Shown piece after piece: positions 60,179 through 64,000 of a stretch of DNA of 64,000 nucleotides. The stretch spans positions 124,001 to 188,000 of the forward strand of contig JAKLDN010000007.1 of the NCBI GenBank assembly GCA_022703505.1. The letters run 5' to 3'. The notes beneath the pieces were generated by a model that saw only the letters and a list, made by a program, of their open reading frames with translations, did not search any database and was not told where the DNA came from. The stretch's first letter is position 1. Every line of letters begins with the position of its first letter. The translations under genes were made by a program, and so were the position numbers. The stretch comes from Spirochaetota bacterium. Its GTDB lineage: Bacteria > Spirochaetota > Spirochaetia > Treponematales > UBA12059.

Positions 60179-60191
60179 GCCCGATGACCGA

Positions 60192-61448
60192 TCATCGGGA
60201 GCCGAAGCCGGTCAGCATAGTCCAGATCGTCTTAACGACGATCAGGAAGTCCAGGGTAAAGGAGAGGCGCTTCACGTAGTAGAGGTCCGCGGCCAGCTTT
60301 TCCGCGGTCTCCGTTTCGTTGGCCGCGTATCCCAGTGTCACCTGGGCCCAGCCGGTGATTCCGGGCCGGACGATGTGCCGGAGCTGGTAGTAAGGGATGG
60401 TCCGCTCGAAGTCCTGGACGAAGGGCACCTGTTCGGGACGGGGGCCGATAAGGCTCATGTCCCCCCGCAGGACGTTCCAGAACTGGGGCAGTTCGTCGAT
60501 CCGCGTTTTCCGGAGGAAGGCGCCTAGTCGGGTGATCCGGGCATCCCCCTTGACGGCGAAGGCGGCTCCGTGCCTTTCCGCGTCCTGCCGCATTGACCGG
60601 ATCTTGAAGATGCGGAAGGGACGGCCCCGGCGACCCACACGCATCTGGGAGTAGAGGGCTCGGCCAGGGGATTCCAGCCGTACGGCCGTCATGGCCATGA
60701 GGACAATCGGGATCCAGAGGGGCGCGGCCAGGACGATCAGGACGGTGTCGGTGAGGCGCTTGAGGGCGATATAGACTTGTCCCTTCTGGAAGGCCAGGGT
60801 GCGGGCCGTGGTCAGATGGTCCAGGAGGATGGTCCCCGTCTCGGTTTCCAGGAAGTCCTCCGTGGAAATGACGGGCACGCCCTCCATCACGCAGCGGGAC
60901 ACGAAGGCCAGCCAGTATTCCGGGAGCACCTGCTCGAAATCTACGATCACGGCGTCCAGGTCCTCCGGTAGGAGTTCCGGGGAAGCCAGGGGGACGAGCC
61001 GGCAGTTGGGGAAAGGTTGGCTGAAGAGGTCATATCCCCCCGGTACCACGGCAAAGGTATACATTCCGAATCTTCGTCTCAGGAGGAATTCCAGTGTGAA
61101 CCAGGCGTTGGTAAAAAGGATGTATATCGTCAGAAAGCCCAGGCTAAAATAGACCCGTGCCGCCGCCAACGCCATGAACAAGAGGAGTCCGAAGGCCGTG
61201 GCAGTGAAGTTCACGACCAGGGGATTCGTCGCGGTGGGGTGGACCCGAAGCCGTGCCAGGGCCCAGGATAGCAAGGCGTACGCAACGGCCGCTCCGACGA
61301 CGATAGGCACGGCGTTCGGCAGGATCCGGCCGTCCCGGGCGAAGGGGAACTCGACAACGGAAATCCAGGTAAGTGCGATTGCGCCCACTGCACTCCAGGC
61401 GGCGGCAAAGAGTTTGGAAAGGCTGTGCTTCCGGAGCTTTTCCTTCAA
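60192..61448 (-). CDS. Polyprenyl-phosphate sugar-1-phosphate transferase (WbaP/WcaJ-like)
   Basis: This 418-aa protein starts with several transmembrane helices and a central nucleotide-binding-like domain (VPGGYDLFSQPFPNCRLVPL, about residues 138-205). The catalytic domain of phosphoglycosyltransferases follows: KRLTDTVLIVLAAPLW, FKIRSMRQDAERHG, RKTRIDELPQFWNVLRGDMS and GPRPEQVPF. It would attach the first sugar phosphate to undecaprenyl phosphate, starting the repeating unit. A TTG at 61448 with GAGGA six bases upstream is preferred over the TTG at 61454. It is convergent with the barrel gene. Confidence 0.88.
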   Translation of the reverse strand: MKEKLRKHSLSKLFAAAWSAVGAIALTWISVVEFPFARDGRILPNAVPIVVGAAVAYALLSWALARLRVHPTATNPLVVNFTATAFGLLLFMALAAARVYFSLGFLTIYILFTNAWFTLEFLLRRRFGMYTFAVVPGGYDLFSQPFPNCRLVPLASPELLPEDLDAVIVDFEQVLPEYWLAFVSRCVMEGVPVISTEDFLETETGTILLDHLTTARTLAFQKGQVYIALKRLTDTVLIVLAAPLWIPIVLMAMTAVRLESPGRALYSQMRVGRRGRPFRIFKIRSMRQDAERHGAAFAVKGDARITRLGAFLRKTRIDELPQFWNVLRGDMSLIGPRPEQVPFVQDFERTIPYYQLRHIVRPGITGWAQVTLGYAANETETAEKLAADLYYVKRLSFTLDFLIVVKTIWTMLTGFGSR

Positions 61449-61541
61449 GAACAATCCTCAATCCATCATGATATAGTGAAGTATCATACGTATCTATCAT
61501 GAGCTAAGTCAATGATGAATACTAATCTACATCCCTGCCGC

Positions 61542-61568
61542 ACGGCCGCTCTCCGGGGCGGCCGTTTT
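61542..61568 (+). terminator. Terminator-like hairpin with T-rich tail in an intergenic region
   Basis: ACGGCCGC and GCGGCCGT form an 8-bp stem with an 8-base loop, followed by TTTCGTTTCC on the plus strand. No plus-strand gene ends here. It might terminate a short transcript started from the AT-rich segment at about 61470-61520, or stop antisense transcription. Confidence 0.35.
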
Positions 61569-61606
61569 CGTTTCCGGGTCCCGGGTCTCCGGCTGCCCGG
61601 GCCGCC

Positions 61607-61637
61607 GCGCGAAGAACCGCGAAGCGGTTCTTCGCGC
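61607..61637. repeat. Perfect 14-bp hairpin upstream of the TPR gene promoter
   Basis: GCGCGAAGAACCGC and GCGGTTCTTCGCGC pair perfectly around a GAA loop. The hairpin ends 3 bases before the -35 element of the next promoter. It could be a regulator site or a transcription barrier protecting that promoter. Confidence 0.5.
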
Positions 61638-61640
61638 GCC

Positions 61641-61670
61641 TTGACAACACTTCTTTCCACGTCCGATACT
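61641..61670 (+). promoter_or_regulatory. Strong promoter adjacent to a leaderless start
   Basis: TTGACA at 61641-61646 (perfect consensus) and GATACT at 61665-61670 are 18 bases apart. Transcription would start about seven bases later, at or next to the ATG at 61678, so the mRNA may have no leader. Confidence 0.55.
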
Positions 61671-61677
61671 TGGGGCC

Positions 61678-63057
61678 ATGGCGCCCGTCGTGCCCATCCT
61701 CATAGCGGTCATCTTCGTCTCCTTCGCCGCCCTGATCCTGGGGGTGGTCCTGGGCCGGGGAGGCAAGCGGACCAAGACGGGAGGCCGCCTGAAGGCCCGG
61801 GACCGGGCCCAGATACTGAAGGAGGCGGACCGCCGCCTGGCCTCGAACCCCAAGGACCCGGACGCCCTCCAGGCCCTGGGGGACCTCTACTGGGGGGAGA
61901 AGGCCTGGGAGAACGTCTTCAAGACCTACGGGGTCCTGGTCGAGGTGGCCACGGGCAACCCGGAGATGGACGAGTTCACCTTCAACGCCCGTTACGGGAT
62001 CGCCGCGGTGTACCTGGGCAAGCCGGAGGAGGCCTACAAGGGGCTCCTCATCGCCCGGACCTTCAAGCAGGACGACTTCGAGGTCAACTTCAACCTGGGG
62101 TTGATCGAGTACCAGAAGCGTCAGTTCGAGAAGGCACTGGTCCTCCTGAACCAGGCGGCCCAGGCCAAGCCGGACCACGCCCCGACCCTGCGTCACCTGG
62201 GACACGCCCAGTTCAAGGCCAAGCGCTACAAGGAAGCCCTGGTCAACCTGCGCAAGGCCGCGGAACTCGAGCCCGAGGACAAGGACTCCCTCTTCGCCAT
62301 GGGGGAGTGCTACTACGAGCTGGGGCAGAACGACCAGGCCATACGGATCTTCTCCCACCTCCGGGCCGACCCCAAGCTGGGGCCCAACGCCTCCCTCTTC
62401 TCGGGAACCCTCCAGCTGAACATGCGGCAGTTCCAGAAGGCCATCATGGACTTCGAGATCGGCCTGCGGCATCCCGAGATCCCCGTGGAGACCCTGGTGG
62501 AGCTCAAGTACCGCCTCGCCGCGGCCTACCTCCGGGCCCAGGAGCTGGCCAAGGCGGTGACGGTCCTGAACGAGATCCAGTCCATCTTCCCCAACTACAA
62601 GGACGTCCCCGCCCAGCTGGCCAAGTACCGGGAGCTGAACTCCAACCGCAACCTGCAGGTCTACCTGATGGGCGCCACGGGGGAGTTCGTGACCCTGTGC
62701 CGCCGGATCGCCCTGTCCTTCTTCCCCAAGGCCAAGGTCAAGATCACGGACATCGCGGTGAACAAGAACGATTGGGCGGATATCCTCACCGAGGTGGAGA
62801 CCTCCAAGTGGCAGGACATCATCCTGTTCCGGTTCATCCGCTCCACGGGCACGGTCGGGGAGCTCACGGTGCGGGACTTCCACGCACGCCTGAAGGACGT
62901 CAAGGCCGGGAAGGGCTACGTCGTCTCCGCCGGGGTCTTCTCCGACGAGGCCCGGCGCTTCGTGGAGGCCCGGCTCCTGGACCTCCTGGACAAGGACCAG
63001 CTGGCCAAGCTCTTGCATACCGTGGACTCCGGGGTCCGGGACATCATCTCGGACTGA
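61678..63057 (+). CDS. Membrane-anchored TPR protein with Mrr-like C-terminal domain
   Basis: This 459-aa protein has an N-terminal transmembrane helix (about 5-26) and about seven TPR units at 40-320 (FNLGLIEYQKRQFEKALVLL, LRHLGHAQFKAKRYKEALVN). A domain at about 325-455 follows the Mrr-type endonuclease fold: TVGELTVRDFHARLKDVKAG and GYVVSAGVFSDEARRFVEAR. The usual catalytic QxK strand reads LFRFIR, so nuclease activity is doubtful. It may bind nucleic acid or protein at the membrane. There is no clear ribosome site, which fits a leaderless transcript. Confidence 0.75.
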   Translation: MAPVVPILIAVIFVSFAALILGVVLGRGGKRTKTGGRLKARDRAQILKEADRRLASNPKDPDALQALGDLYWGEKAWENVFKTYGVLVEVATGNPEMDEFTFNARYGIAAVYLGKPEEAYKGLLIARTFKQDDFEVNFNLGLIEYQKRQFEKALVLLNQAAQAKPDHAPTLRHLGHAQFKAKRYKEALVNLRKAAELEPEDKDSLFAMGECYYELGQNDQAIRIFSHLRADPKLGPNASLFSGTLQLNMRQFQKAIMDFEIGLRHPEIPVETLVELKYRLAAAYLRAQELAKAVTVLNEIQSIFPNYKDVPAQLAKYRELNSNRNLQVYLMGATGEFVTLCRRIALSFFPKAKVKITDIAVNKNDWADILTEVETSKWQDIILFRFIRSTGTVGELTVRDFHARLKDVKAGKGYVVSAGVFSDEARRFVEARLLDLLDKDQLAKLLHTVDSGVRDIISD

Positions 63058-63073
63058 CCGTACTTCCGCCGGA

Positions 63074-63739
63074 TCAAGCCCGCAGAATCACCAGGCAGCG
63101 TTCCTCATCCAGGAAGGGCACCGACAGGGGCAGGACCTCGGCCCGGACCGCGAGGGGCCCCAGGACGGGATCCGGGGCGAGAGCCGCCAGCTCCTCCCGG
63201 GCGGTCTGGAGCCGTCCCTTGTACGCGGCGATCGCCCCGCCAGCCTTCACAAGCTTCCTAACGCTAAGGAAGAGCTTCCTCTCCGAAAAGGGCCGGAAGG
63301 CCCGGAAGGTGACCAGATCGTAGGGGCCGCCCGGGGCCCGCTCCGCCTCGGCCTGGGAGATCGTCACGTTGGAAAGGCCCAGGCGGGCCTTCTGGTTCTC
63401 CAGGAACCGGACCCGCCTCTCCATGCGCTCCACCAGGGTCACCGCGGATTCGGGCAGGAAGATCGCCAGGGGGATGCCCGGGAGGCCCGCCCCGCTCCCG
63501 AGGTCGGCCACGCGCCCGAGGGGCAGGCCGAGCCCGCGCAGGACCGGCAGGGCGGCCAGGGAGTCCAGGACGTGCTTGACGACGAGCTCGTCCCCGGACG
63601 CCTTCACGAGGCCGTAGGCGGGGTTCCAGAGCTCGATCTCCTCGATGTACCGGGCGAGGCGGGCCAGGCGGTCTTGACCGGGGTCCAGGCCCAGGGCGGA
63701 AAGTCCCCGGGAGAGCAGGTCGATGTTGACTGCGGGCAT
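63074..63739 (-). CDS. rsmG: 16S rRNA (guanine-N7) methyltransferase RsmG
   Basis: This 221-aa SAM-dependent methyltransferase modifies G527 (E. coli numbering) of 16S rRNA. NPAYGLVKASGDELVVKHVLDSL near residues 40-63 and VADLGSGAGLPGIPLAIFLP as the SAM-binding loop are diagnostic, with YDLVTFRAFRPF after them. The start is MPAVNIDLLSRGL at 63739. It is convergent with the TPR gene and lies downstream of a flagellar gene on the same strand, but away from the gidA-parA cluster seen in many bacteria. Confidence 0.93.
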   Translation of the reverse strand: MPAVNIDLLSRGLSALGLDPGQDRLARLARYIEEIELWNPAYGLVKASGDELVVKHVLDSLAALPVLRGLGLPLGRVADLGSGAGLPGIPLAIFLPESAVTLVERMERRVRFLENQKARLGLSNVTISQAEAERAPGGPYDLVTFRAFRPFSERKLFLSVRKLVKAGGAIAAYKGRLQTAREELAALAPDPVLGPLAVRAEVLPLSVPFLDEERCLVILRA

Positions 63740-63871
63740 GGGGGGATTGTAGCAGAGACGGGGGGAATCAGGAATCCGGACTCAGGAGTCAGGACTCGGG
63801 GCCCAACCGGGCGCCGGCGGATTCGTATCGGTCGTCGGCCGTCAGGGGATCGGACCGTCGCCTCGCTCCTG
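63740..63871. other. Short intergenic region with small inverted repeats
   Basis: This gap between flgJ and rsmG contains overlapping GACTC / GAGTC palindromes (CGGACTCAGGAGTCAGGACT) and nothing else recognised. Confidence 0.4.
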
Positions 63872-64000
63872 CTACCGGACTCCCGTCAACTGCAGGTACA
63901 CCTGGTCCGAGAGCCCGAAGCCCGCCGCCTTCGTCATGTCCTTGGCGTACTCGTCGTAGAGCATGTCCTGGAAGATGTCCTCCGCCTGGCCGCCGTCCAG
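63872..64000 (-). CDS. flgJ: Rod-binding protein, FlgJ N-terminal type (partial)
   Basis: The frame runs in from the right edge on the minus strand and ends at TAG (63872-63874), giving 42 residues. GGQAEDIFQDMLYDEYAKD and GFGLSDQVYLQL are the conserved core of the FlgJ rod-binding domain. In spirochaetes FlgJ is a short rod-binding protein without the muramidase domain, and it helps assemble the rod of the periplasmic flagella. The gene continues outside the window. Confidence 0.8.
   Translation of the reverse strand: MDGGQAEDIFQDMLYDEYAKDMTKAAGFGLSDQVYLQLTGVR

Noticed and set aside
61512-63323. A long plus-strand frame overlapping the TPR and rsmG genes
   Set aside because: Its translation is low-complexity Gly/Pro/Arg, while the TPR frame on the same DNA shows clear repeats.

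Overview
The window looks like a chromosomal segment of a GC-rich spirochaete, probably a free-living anaerobe. I infer this from several features together. A FlgJ-type rod-binding protein tail is encoded beside rsmG. The UMP kinase is of the archaeal type, and there is a surface protein with 15-residue repeats like the leptospiral LA_2272 family. A sensory [FeFe] hydrogenase-like protein is fused to a chemotaxis signalling domain. Most of the window is very GC-rich with strong GC bias at third codon positions. The exceptions are an AT-rich island at about 32.3-40.2 kb and a region of intermediate composition at about 48.5-50.7 kb. No rRNA, tRNA or CRISPR array was seen.

Layout. 0-10.4 kb (+): a soluble [FeFe]-hydrogenase/MCP sensor, a CPBP membrane protease, an MBL hydrolase, a DUF2892 protein, a nitroreductase, an MCE/Mla-type lipid transport operon (permease, ATPase, MCE protein, two lipoproteins) and a small lipoprotein. 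10.4-15.4 kb (-): UMP kinase, a FecR-domain protein, the repeat-rich surface protein, ribosomal protein S4 and a radical SAM protein. 15.5-20.7 kb (+): a VWA lipoprotein, an alpha/alpha-toroid protein, a YcaQ-type DNA glycosylase and an EamA transporter. 20.7-27 kb (-): a peptide or acyl-amino-acid use operon (YfcC-type carrier, N-acyl-D-amino-acid deacylase, M20 amidohydrolase, C-GCAxxG-C-C protein, toroid protein), then a gamma-carbonic-anhydrase-like protein.

27-61.5 kb is a surface polysaccharide locus. It opens with a winged-helix regulator behind its own promoter and operator-like palindrome, and a HEPN/MNT toxin-antitoxin pair whose toxin is broken by a TAG codon. A Wzm/Wzt ABC exporter follows. 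Next comes the AT-rich island, with a LegB-like dehydratase, a nucleotidyltransferase, a reductase and glycosyltransferases, interrupted by an IS481-family element that sits beside a relic of a related element. After that are rfbACDB (dTDP-L-rhamnose) and all five enzymes for UDP-2,3-diacetamido-2,3-dideoxy-mannuronate (WbpA, B, D, E, I). The locus ends with more glycosyltransferases, a deacetylase/acyltransferase pair, a putative glycosidase lipoprotein, two outer-membrane beta-barrel candidates and a WbaP-like initiating transferase. With ABC export and no Wzx or Wzy, the locus suggests an ABC-exported O-antigen or capsule containing rhamnose and a diacetamido uronic acid.

The most unusual structure is a dispersed family of long imperfect inverted repeats built from about 9-nt units containing ACAGGAT. 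Three copies are gene-less hairpins, one is a single arm, and one carries a small PD-(D/E)XK (GxxExxY) gene exactly between 36-nt arms, with the right arm inside the 3' end of the gene. This resembles an autonomous element and its gene-less derivatives.
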